Shown here: positions 34,401 through 40,378 of the stretch, piece after piece
Numbering within the stretch: position 1 is the stretch's first letter
Layout of the letters: each line of letters begins with the position of its first letter
Source of the DNA: Branchiostoma floridae
Taxonomy: Eukaryota; Chordata; Leptocardii; Amphioxiformes; Branchiostomatidae
Reading direction: 5' to 3'
Length of the DNA stretch: 64,000 bases
Assembly (NCBI RefSeq): GCF_000003815.2
Contig: NC_049985.1
Location: forward strand, 3,233,930 to 3,297,929
The notes under the pieces: generated by a model
Told to the model about the DNA's origin: nothing
Databases searched by the model: none
What the model saw: only the letters and a program-made list of their open reading frames with translations
Made by a program: the position numbers and the translations under genes

Positions 34401-37400
34401 CAACAAAAATTTATTACGTATCTACGTCCTACGAGAAATATACACAAGCACAATAGCACATACAAAGGATAACGGCGCCCTCACATCGGCGAGAATAAAA
34501 CATTTTCAACAACGGCCGTTTGCGTCTTACTTAGTTAAGTCGTATCAAAGTTCACGTCGATTCCTACCGTCGCCGATGAGAGAAACCGTCGATTAACACA
34601 ACACACTTCATCTGTCAGTTCATCTTAACGAGGTAAGTAGCATTTTAACACTTTACAAAGATTGGAAACTTAGACGGCGAGTCGGCGAGCATGTACAACG
34701 AATCACTTGAAAGAATCGCCCACGGTTTGATCCGGTGCGGTCCTATTATAGCGGGGTGGGATCCCTCCCCGGAACAGCCAGATTTTCCCCGGAATCTCCT
34801 TATATGGGGAGCGGGGTTGATCACATAGGCTCTTACTATTGTATTAGTTGCGTCATTTCTTTTTCAGCGCGGAAAATAAAATCAATTCTCTCTGACACAG
34901 TTCTAGAGCAAGGGCGGGTCGCCAAAATTTCCTGTTCTAAATTTGAAGCTCTTTGGTTCGGCAAGGTAAAATACAAGCCACCGTAAGTTTGTATGTAAAA
35001 CCCGGGCATTTCCTTTCGGGGCCGGGGCAAGCCTCGTCATGTGGCCCCGCCCACCATGAGACCGTCGGCTTCCTTGTTGCAAAGGCAGTGCACCTTTTCG
35101 CCGACTTCATCAAAGGCCGCGGCTGTTGGTTAGAGTTTCAAACAGTCGTGTGACAGTTGACAGCCAACTTCGTATGCTACGTGATTATTCCTTGCACTTT
35201 CCCACAGCGGTGCTTCTACAAAATATTTATCAGACTGTAACCCACATGTTTTATAGAATAGAATCTGACGCGGAACAATGGTTTCGCCGGGTATTTTTCT
35301 TGAAACATGTCCGTTGGTATATCGTCTGACAGCAAAGCGGCAACTTAGGGATGTAAGACCGTCAACAACAGCCGCACAGCACGGCGGCTAACGGCGCATC
35401 GAAGATACTAGCGCTATAAATAAGCGCTTCAACTTCGGATGGCAAACCGGACAATATATATAGTTAACGTTACTGTTGAGCTGAGTAAAGTTTGTTAATT
35501 ACGAGTTTTTAGTTGACTTTGACGCTTTGACTTGAAATATTGTTATGTCAAACTGAAAAGAAGTTAAGTGACTGCTACTATTATCGTAGATATGGCCCTA
35601 AAAACCTGATAAAATAAGCCTTCTAAATAGCCTGAAATGCGGACCCCTGCCCCGGCGCTGTGAAAAAATCCTTTTAATTTTTGGAGATCTTTGCACGATT
35701 TTTAGTTTTTGTTGTATCTTTACATATCAATTTTCTCCGTCACAGAGGACGGAATGGGCAAAATATTTTTCCGTCCCCAGCTGCAAAATTCCGTCAAAGG
35801 ACGGAAGGACGGGCGCTGGCTACAACCCTGGGTTAAACACATGCTCACAGTGGGCAGGGCTGAAGTCTAACCCTCATAAGTCGGGGAACAAAAGATGCTA
35901 AACCAGATAGTGAGTGATTCAGAACTCACCGCCTGTGCCTGAATGTTGAGCTGCTGCTCCAGAAGTGCCACTATGTCCACAGCGGAGTATGCCTGCCCCG
36001 AGGCCAGGTTAAACACGTGCTCACAGTGGACTGGGCTGAAGTCCAGGGCAGACAGGACACCTTGCACTGCGTCCTCAACGTGCAGATAGTCTCTCTCCAG
36101 GGGATGGCCCTCTCTGGGGAAGGAATGGAAGGTTTGGGAATAAAAATATTCGCTCCTATTTTCCACTTAAGTCCCCATACATGTAGGTACAATGCACACT
36201 AAGGTCAGCCTTTTCTAGAATAGGCAGAAAATGTACCTGAATGAAAATGGTCTTTCTCGTAAGTTTACTACACAGTCTACGCTTATGCTTGGTTCATGTG
36301 CAAGCTAGTAGTCAAGCTACATCTTTGTGCATAATACAAGCCTGCTCTACTGACATAAGGACAACCTGGCCATTTATATACAATAAAACCTGTACTAGTG
36401 ACCATCCACATAAGAACTAGCCTGGTATCGAACCATATAGCTACTGAGTCTCTTCTGTCCTCTCCACAAATAAGAGCTACATGTACAATACGGTTGGATA
36501 CCAGACTGTATAGGGCAATAAGGGCATACAGTCAAAAAAACTTGTACAATGACCACCTCTACCACAGACCATGAACATAATGACTGCCTGGCCATTTTGG
36601 CCACTTCTGAGGTTTCTATTATCCCTAAAATTCCCCCACCTGGAGTGGAAGACCTGCAGCACCTCCCCCTCCATCAGCTGTTGAATAAAGGTGTTCAGCG
36701 CTGAGTCCTCACGCCCCCACGGCCCGTACACCGTGAAGAACCGTAACCCGACCTGCCGCAGTCCGAAGTCCTTACAGTATCCCTGCGCGAGCAGCTCCGC
36801 ACTCCGCTTGGCGAGGCCCTCGATGGTGTCTGGCTGGATCACGTGGTAAGACGGGGAGAACGGCAGCTGGGACGAGCTTCCATAGACCGACGCTGAAGAG
36901 GCATACACAAGCTTGATGTCCTGAGGTGAAATGAGGAGAAAGGTTGGAGAGTTAATCATAGCACAGCAATTTTACTTTCAGTACTTAGAATGCTGAGTAT
37001 TAGTTACTAGATCCTAGTAGCATTTCCTTAAAGCAGTTATGTGTCTGAAACAACTCAATACAAGCTTGATGTCCTGAGGACAGCTGAGGAGGAATTAAAA
37101 GCAGCTCATTGAAAGAGGATAAAGAGTTTATCACAGCACAGCTTTTCTGTTTCAATACTTAAAAAATGTTGAGTATTACAAGTTCCTAGCAGCCTCAAAG
37201 CAGTTGTAAACAACTCAATATCAAGCAATGCTGTAAGATCTTTTTAACTATTGAGTATTGTAGAGTATTATAATATCAACCTCTCAAATGGTTTTGATAG
37301 TTTCTATTCATCCTGCTCAGCTGATGTACAGCTAAGGAACAGTCAGATAAGTATTTCACTGCAGCGAACATCTCACTAGGCTGTTTGCAACTGTTTATGA

Positions 37401-39350
37401 ATTACACAACATGCTTATCATATCCTGCCTGTCTATTACATTATAGTTTAGCAATGCTAGACTTCCAATTGTACATGTGTATCCTTTTAGTGTTACACCA
37501 TTACCATTTGCGAAGTTGAGGCAACAATTTGTTGCAGGCACAACCCTGTGAGATACCGGTGATTGTCTGAGTAGGTGACACAGTTTGGAAGCTATAGCCA
37601 AAGTATGGTATGATTATTTTATATTCTACATTACGACTCACTTTATAGTTTTTCATGACCTCCAGTAAGGTCACAAAGCACTCCACATTGTTCTCCATGA
37701 TGCCAGCGGCGTCCAGGTCCTGACCTCTGACCCCTGACCTCCCCGCCAGGTGCACCACATGGGTGAAGTTCTCCCTGCCGAAGAGGTCAGTCAAGTACTC
37801 CTGGTCACAGATGTCACCGTCCTCGAGCGCCACTCCGTATTCATATAGCTCATGGGCTCTGTCCTGGGGTGAAGACATAGGGATTCTCTTGGTCAATGTT
37901 TACCAATTAAAGTAATTTGAGTAAAATATTAGAGTAATTAATTACTGAATGCCGTAAGACTTAGGTCAGTCAGGAACACCTGGTCACAGATGTCACCGTC
38001 CTCCAGCGCCACTCCGTATTCATACAGTTCATGGGCTCTGTCCTGGGGAGAAGACACAGGGATTCCCTGGGTCAGTGTTTAACACTCTTATAATCAATTA
38101 GAGTAAAAGTAATTAAGTTATTAATTACTGAGTTCTCTAAGATACAGGTCAGTCAGGTACTCCTGGTCACAGATGTCACCGTCCTCAAGCGCCAGTCCAT
38201 ACTCATATAGCTCATGGGCTCTGTCCTGGGGTGAAGATCATTTTACACTCTTTAATTAAGGTACAGGTCAGTACATAGGTACCATACCATGCTATGTCCA
38301 GGGATAGGGACACAGGGTCTGTGTTTCACACTGGTACTGAGATACAAGTAAGATACAAGTAAGGCAGTTGCTCCATTCATAGGTGCACCTATTCTTTAAT
38401 GGTACCAGGTAGCCATGGGCTTTGTCCTGTGAGAAAGATTTTTTGGGTCATCATTTTGCATATTGATCAATGAGTTCAATAAGACAACAGGTAAGTCAGA
38501 TACTCCTGGTCACAGATGTCACTGTCCTCCAGTGCCACTGCTTATTCATACAGTTCAATCATGGCTCTTTGTTAAAATACAAAAAAAGAGAGTTTGGGTC
38601 AGTGTTTACCACTCTTACTTAATCTTATACTGAAAGATAAGAAATGTGAAATCTCAAGTGATCAGAGTTATATGTATCTAGCAAGAGGAGCATACGCACC
38701 TGCTTTATTCTTACATCAGACCACTTGTCAAAGTTGTCCACACCGAAGACTCTTGCCTGAGGTTTGTCCAACAGAGCCCTGGCCAGGTGAAACCCTACAA
38801 AGCCTGCAGCTCCAGTCACTAACACATGCTTTGGGCTGTCTGCATGGGCACCGAGGATGGGTGGGTCAACAGTGCCTTGTGAGAGAAACAGCAAAGACAA
38901 TGATTAGAAAAATGCCAACATTTGCAAGCAAATGCAGAATGTTTCCTGGCAGAGGTACAGTTTCTCTCCCAGTTCAAAACCGAACTTAGAGTTAATAAAA
39001 TGAAATAAAATAGAGGGCTCTGCTGCATTGAGTAATAACCCCTACAAGCTAAAAGCCTGACTCTAATCATGTCCTGCCTGTCTACAACATTGGACCAGAG
39101 CCAAACCAGGCTTCCAATTCTCCAAGTATCCCATTTCAGCCTGATATCTTGGCAGGCTGCCACTCTGTAATATTCACATAACTGCACACCTAGACAAACA
39201 AACAAACAAACAAGTGCACAGACGAATTACAATACCATAAAACGCATAATTCTGGAGCTGACCTGGGACATGTGCATTCCTGGTGACCGTGTAGAGGAAC
39301 AGCAGACAGCTGATGCCGGCAGCTGTGAGGAGGACGGGTCTGGACAGCAT
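7388..39350 (-). CDS. Membrane-anchored UDP-glucuronate 4-epimerase-like protein fused to coiled coil, PAN-like and EGF modules
   Basis: Exons on the minus strand, in transcript order: 39263-39367 (ATG at 39350), 38700-38875, 37642-37863, 36640-36920, 35930-36113, 33330-33432, 32575-32674, 31295-31396, 30649-30781, 29930-30068, 15075-15204, 14270-14384, 13313-13412, 8576-8671, 7388-7577. I checked the intron phase at every junction and all fit. A short hydrophobic signal anchor (LLTAAGISCLLFLYT) precedes a Rossmann domain (VTGAAGFVGFHLA) and the GLRFFTVYGPWGR block typical of UDP-glucuronate 4-epimerases. A charged coiled coil follows, then two 'QGxDSxGGD...GMLK' modules alternating with EGF domains. 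The architecture implies a type II Golgi or surface protein. The family's catalytic YxxxK tyrosine appears to be glutamate (TIEGLAKR), so activity is doubtful. The 3' end is not resolved. The join across the 14.7-kb intron is inferred from phase and domain order. Confidence 0.7.
7891..8293. mobile_element. TA-flanked MITE with about 150-base inverted repeats
   Basis: It begins CGCCAAAAATAGTTACTC and ends with the reverse complement GAGTAACTATTTTTGGCG, with TA on both sides. The arms, including 'gaaacggtcagacgtttcgg' and 'tctaactatgaatgaagac', match almost perfectly over about 150 bases each. There is no coding capacity. A related arm occurs at 59815-59915. Confidence 0.9.
8706..9020 (-). mobile_element. 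LINE 3'-end fragment
   Basis: It shares the 3' motif 'tttattgca...gatacaatgt' with the LINE at 2206-3184. On the minus strand it encodes a degenerate 'TEIFNMSLLCPVYISKW' stretch that parallels the C-terminus of that element (REIFNVILSCPDSISVH). The fragment stops just before the left end of the pogo-type transposon. Confidence 0.6.
9964..11823 (+). CDS. pogo/Tigger-like transposase (Tc1/mariner superfamily, jerky/CENP-B related)
   Basis: A single uninterrupted frame of 619 residues. Residues about 10-55 form a psq-type helix-turn-helix (ASVYSLAKKFGIPRTTLIGR), and about 60-140 match a CENP-B-type DNA-binding region (WWRGFKRRHPDISLR). The DDE superfamily-1 core shows D179 (YNADETGVDL), D286 (LIVDQHYSH) and D322 (CTHFLQPLDVGIFAPLK), which fits the catalytic triad of pogo transposases. 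Residues about 400-490 are seven or so copies of a 12-residue unit (SATPPPHPSTSA), encoded by a 36-base tandem repeat at about 11176-11440. The C-terminus is a basic, charged coiled coil (KKEKEERKEKRKTELNKK). Its wholly open frame and the perfect terminal repeats of its element suggest a young insertion. Host exaptation is less likely, because the ends are intact. Confidence 0.92.
   Translation: MASGAKRKRQQYHQADMEAALEAANNGASVYSLAKKFGIPRTTLIGRIKGHHGEVQGRPSVLTPEDEEALVGYAKYMSDRGFPLTVRVTKALAQQIEIKRAKGRGESPRFKEAGPGKKWWRGFKRRHPDISLRSPDQLDKERALMATPGVIFEYFLMLEDKLTEANAKNKNPHVIYNADETGVDLSAKISKVIVPRGEKRSPSRRVGSRDHVSALVCVSAAGQTVPPMIAFSKGFPGGAYTEGGPANAIYGFSDSGFIDEFLFERWFTKVFLSHCHKERPIVLIVDQHYSHFTLKVLEAAVANNVVILGLPPHCTHFLQPLDVGIFAPLKSKWALTLEVMQAANPHFQVTKRNFAKIFNTVYDHTVTPSLIKSSFQKSGIFPLNEDAIDDRWVKMSAIPGEKFSSATPPPHPSTSASATPPSQPSTSASATPPPHPSTSASATPPPHPSTSASATPPPHPSTSASATPPPQPSTSTSVTPPPHPSTSASATSISCPTCLTPCTTCQPLLSPLIQRLVPPELQDILLPVTTPKSSGRKSRKRLTGRVLTHDEIITEIRQKETEKKEKEERKEKRKTELNKKREEKKQKELEKTHLPTVNRNNVLSLFLLFATSNDTKTSY
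11824..13092. other. 3' non-coding part of the pogo-type transposon
   Basis: About 1.27 kb between the transposase stop and the right terminal repeat. I see no second conserved frame. The small plus-strand frame at 12204-12518 has no family features. Confidence 0.6.
13868..14012. repeat. Polypurine (GAAA-rich) tract
   Basis: About 145 bases that are almost entirely A/G on the plus strand, with GAAA and GAAAA repeats. Open frames on the minus strand through it (Phe/Leu/Ser-rich) are artefacts. Confidence 0.9.
14034..14215. mobile_element. MITE of the TACTGTAAATGC family
   Basis: The ends read TACTGTAAATGCATTTAAG and ...CTGCATTTACAGTA, with internal 'ggcagtaagagactacagt'-like and 'cgcggtgg'-like modules. 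Related copies sit at 30395-30585, 48076-48232, 55893-56640 (interrupted) and 56813-57045. Confidence 0.8.
15496..15680 (+). repeat. tRNA-derived SINE
   Basis: tRNA-like box A 'TGGCCTAGTGGT' (15510-15521) and box B 'GGTTCCAATCC' (about 15549) are about 30 bases apart, followed by a non-tRNA tail 'gaatcatttgaaaaggcaat'. No tRNA cloverleaf closes, so it is not a functional tRNA gene. Confidence 0.5.
16009..17725 (+). repeat. Upstream part of a tandem duplication unit (copy 1)
   Basis: Long stretches match 23500-25210 in the same order: 'gatgtggccaaagg.gcttttcaaacagga', 'gagagagcagaaactg', 'aactgcgcagttgtacagt' and 'cagatttctttgtagcaaaatgga'. Together with the downstream receptor genes, this shows that each LRR-Ig gene was duplicated with its 5' region. 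A non-coding first exon is likely to end at 16813 (TTCTTG|GTAAGT). Confidence 0.8.
18104..18344. mobile_element. hAT-like MITE, 241 bases, 8-bp target duplication
   Basis: The left end CAGGGCTGTCT and the right end AGACAGTCCTG form terminal repeats. They are flanked by TTCTATAT (18096-18103) and TTCTACAT (18345-18352), an 8-bp duplication with one mismatch. The CAGGG start and the 8-bp duplication fit the hAT superfamily. A related element is at 45215-45518. Confidence 0.8.
18380..18790 (-). mobile_element. LINE 3'-end fragment
   Basis: It begins with the shared 'gtttattgcaagttcttgcccggggg' 3' motif. On the minus strand it encodes a degenerate reverse-transcriptase tail (MNCEHCSVS...FNEFINPECLLYDD) resembling the zinc-binding end of related elements. 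It is truncated. Confidence 0.6.
20511..22156 (+). CDS. LRR-Ig transmembrane receptor, copy 1
   Basis: The coding sequence lies in one exon: acceptor TTGCAG at 20510, ATG at 20516, 546 residues. It has a signal peptide (residues 1-24) and an LRRNT cysteine cluster (CNTRCSSDCRC). Seven leucine-rich repeats of about 24 residues follow (LxxLxLxxNxI...PGTFSNLPQ), then an LRRCT (NNPWQCDCKMLPVRL). One I-set-like Ig domain (PSIVSFQRV...LHLVCEASG...DAGLYVCTAANHAG) comes next. A Ser/Thr/Pro stalk containing a poly-Asn run (AAC repeat, 21725-21758) leads to one membrane helix (IAGAAAGTVLIGCLILTIF) and a short tail of about 40 residues without a clear signalling motif. Likely non-coding 5' exons end at 16813 and lie at 19147-19269. 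A poly(A) signal AATAAA is at 22632. LRR-Ig families are known to be expanded in amphioxus; the ligand is unknown. The gene is nested, on the opposite strand, in an intron of the epimerase/EGF gene. Confidence 0.93.
22665..23480. other. Intergenic stretch between the two LRR-Ig genes
   Basis: AT-rich sequence after the 3' end of the first receptor gene. I see no exon. A short 'gaatgaatgaatgaatg' repeat is at about 23235-23260. Confidence 0.5.
23500..25210 (+). repeat. Upstream part of a tandem duplication unit (copy 2)
   Basis: Colinear counterpart of 16009-17725, more compact. The matching first-exon donor (TTCTTG|GTAAGT) is at 24309. The counterpart of the second non-coding exon, 'acaacttgggag...gaactaaacaag', ends at 24641. 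Much of the 2.8 kb that separates these parts from the coding exon in copy 1, including the hAT-like MITE and the LINE fragment, is absent here. Confidence 0.8.
25333..26755 (+). CDS. LRR-Ig transmembrane receptor, copy 2
   Basis: 473 residues in one coding exon (ATG 25334 after a TTACAAG acceptor). Same layout as copy 1: signal peptide, LRRNT (CNSSCLSECRC), six leucine-rich repeats instead of seven, LRRCT (NNPWQCDCRMLPVRL), Ig domain (LVCKASG...DAGLYVCTAANHVG). A shorter stalk with a five-residue Asn run precedes the membrane helix (IAGAAAGTVLIGTIVLTICW) and a tail close to copy 1 (RSVGPDPGVVSNSTDTTAAV). The helix, tail and Ig domain are conserved most. The repeats differ at the exposed positions, as expected if ligand surfaces diverge after duplication. 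It is nested in the same intron of the minus-strand gene. Confidence 0.93.
26960..28720. repeat. Minisatellite, 43-base unit, about 40 copies
   Basis: The consensus runs 'TTATTATTAACTTGGCTGA', 'TGGACAGAGCTTAACCAG', 'TGTGAG'. Copies are intact in the left half and degrade rightwards, with shortened variants (GGATGGACAGAG) and some higher-order repetition: the blocks at about 27270-27420 and 27665-27830 are near-identical. It starts about 200 bases after the stop of the second receptor gene. Confidence 0.95.
28730..29560 (+). mobile_element. Degenerate endonuclease/RT-type LINE fragment interrupted by a SINE-like insertion
   Basis: 28790-29030 encodes a reverse-transcriptase stretch (LRISCNKTKATQV...FTYLGCVITAAED...INSRIGKAASAFRRMQ). 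The frame resumes after 29246 with a decayed 'LLQSVYRRSET' block, then ends near 29550 with 'INLREAETLAQNRPEWRRL', typical of RTE/CR1-type polymerase C-termini. Between them, 29033-29245 is a tRNA-like SINE in reverse orientation ('gggtttgaactcagaac' ... 'gcgccacgcaatct'). The reading frame is broken. Confidence 0.7.
29836..29916. repeat. CA microsatellite beside exon 29930-30068
   Basis: (CA)n with interruptions, ending 14 bases before the donor side of the PAN-like exon on the minus strand. Confidence 0.9.
30395..30585. mobile_element. MITE of the TACTGTAAATGC family
   Basis: It starts CACTGTAAATGCAGAAACTT, contains 'tttttccatggcagtaaga' and ends in 'aaattaaatccctacgaact'. This is the same order as the copies at 14034 and 48076, but the right terminus has decayed. 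Confidence 0.7.
30955..31140. repeat. Interspersed repeat shared with 32765-32945
   Basis: The order 'cccttaggctag', 'cagtggacc', 'cctttc.tgtartgtgcat.tctggt' and 'ggtccagag' is shared with 32795-32935. The element is probably a SINE, but its borders are not clear. Confidence 0.5.
31509..31706. mobile_element. MITE-like hairpin
   Basis: Inverted arms 'tatagtacaatgctaaact' + 'ttcttccaaca' at 31510-31545 and their complement at 31665-31704, about 40 bases each. It is non-coding and lies in an intron. Confidence 0.6.
32940..33172. mobile_element. MITE, 233 bases
   Basis: It starts TGCACTCTCACTGCACTTGC and ends with its reverse complement. The arms of about 48 bases extend through 'gtcaagcttgc' and 'gtggggttcg' with few mismatches. 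It lies in an intron of the epimerase gene. Confidence 0.85.
33925..34041 (-). pseudogene. Truncated copy of epimerase exon 35930-36113
   Basis: 33963-34041 repeats the 3' half of the exon at 35930-36113 with its donor and flanking intron ('gaacaaaagacgctaaac'). Only a few bases differ across about 80. It is cut off at GGTTAAAC, where the hAT-like element sits. The copy lacks an acceptor and cannot be a complete exon. Confidence 0.85.
34042..35830. mobile_element. Non-autonomous hAT-like element, 1.79 kb, perfect 8-bp target duplication
   Basis: The termini CAGGGTTGTAGCCAG and CTGGCTACAACCCTG are perfect inverted repeats. GGTTAAAC flanks both sides (34034-34041 and 35831-35838). I see no transposase. 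Internally it contains 'ttccgtcc' at both subtermini and the module GGGGGTCCGGGGGCATGC (34125-34155), which is shared with the element at 51712-53480. Confidence 0.92.
37965..38575 (-). pseudogene. Three truncated copies of epimerase exon 37642-37863
   Basis: The first 80 or so bases of the exon, with its acceptor (encoding DRAHELYEYGVALEDGDIC), recur at 37972-38050, 38155-38230 and, more decayed, 38500-38575. Spacing is about 185 and 340 bases, and flanking intron sequence is copied too. The first two keep acceptor and reading frame but have no donor, so they could act as splice decoys. Confidence 0.85.
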
Positions 39351-39959
39351 CTCGGTACAGTTGTTTGCTGGAAAAGAGTTGTTTTCTATCATATATCTAT
39401 GTGTATATAGATAGCATAACTGCCTTTTGGCATGAAACATCAGTGCGAAAAAAGATCTGTGGAATGGCATTTGTATTGTCAATATTTGGTAGGAAATTTC
39501 AGTCATTTGCTGACAATCTTGTCTATTCTATAAGCGTCACGCTTCTGCTTTTTATCCATCAAATAGGATCCATGTAAGCTATAAATGAAAACTCACTTTC
39601 ACTTTTTATCTATTCAGCAACCAGAAACATCAACAAGATGATGGTGGCCACCTAAACACTAACTAAGAAGAAGACCACCTGGGGGTTCAATCCTCTGTCA
39701 TTCTGTGCAAAAATATTGCCTCCATATTTTCAAGTGAAAAGTATGCGATTAATGACTTAAAAGTTAAAGACAATATAACAAATGTATTCCTAGAAATTTT
39801 ATCAAGTACTGAATAAGATATCTTGACTCCATGAAGACTACTTCAAATGGTTTTACAATAAGCTGGAGCCAAATGTTAGTCAAATATGTTTTGTCAGCAA
39901 TTTAATTTGTTTTCGTCTGCTAGCTAGCTGTCAGTGCATATTCGTGCAACATTTAGCGT

Positions 39960-40378
39960 ACACAGCTTTCCAGCGATGAATTGAATATTCGGATCAAGTG
40001 TCAAGAGACACGCTAAGTACTCACCATCCGCCGAACTTCAAATAATTGCTTATATCTCGCGAAAATCGCAGAAATCTCCAAATTTTCGGGCGATTCATTC
40101 GCACTTTTTCAAGCCGTCCGCCATTTTGTTGTGAAAACAAGTGAGGAAATGTCAAACGGTCTGTGATTGGTCAGCGTTCACAAATCAAACCAATCAGCGA
40201 TGAGTTAACATGTAAAAGTAAATCCTGTTTCGAAAGTGAGGCTTCAGCCTCGCTCTGGTTCAATTAGCTCATTCCAAACGTCCGGCAGGTGTGTAGGTGT
40301 AAAAGGCGGGGCGATTTTCCCCCACATTTTCCGTCCAAAATTCTCTCCAATTCCGAAGAATTCCCGCCCGACACGGTC
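39960..40378. promoter_or_regulatory. Probable bidirectional promoter between the epimerase-like gene and RP2
   Basis: The two genes are head-to-head. A likely non-coding first exon of the minus-strand gene ends at 40027 with donor GGATG|GTGAGT. The interval holds a YY1-like CCGCCATTTTG (40120-40130), ATTGG/CCAAT motifs in both orientations (about 40168 and 40190) and no TATA box, as in many housekeeping bidirectional promoters. The start sites are inferred. Confidence 0.5.

Larger units (their letters stand above)
32575..39367 (-). other. Epimerase domain segment of the large minus-strand gene (seven exons)
   Basis: This is the securely identified part. After the signal anchor come GAAGFVG (dinucleotide-binding loop), VVHLAGRSGVRG, YASSASVYGSS (active-site Ser region), the GLRFFTVYGPWGRED substrate-loop block, ERDYLHVEDAVQGVLSALD, FNLASGQAYS, and the usual C-terminal GDVQCSLKQLGFRPKVSLQQG...FVQWALKYRE. 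Total is about 340 residues, the normal length for UDP-glucuronate/UDP-galacturonate 4-epimerases of the CapI/GAE type. Where relatives have S-x-Y-x-A-x-K this protein reads T-I-E-G-L-A-K: the lysine is kept and the tyrosine is lost. Confidence 0.88.
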
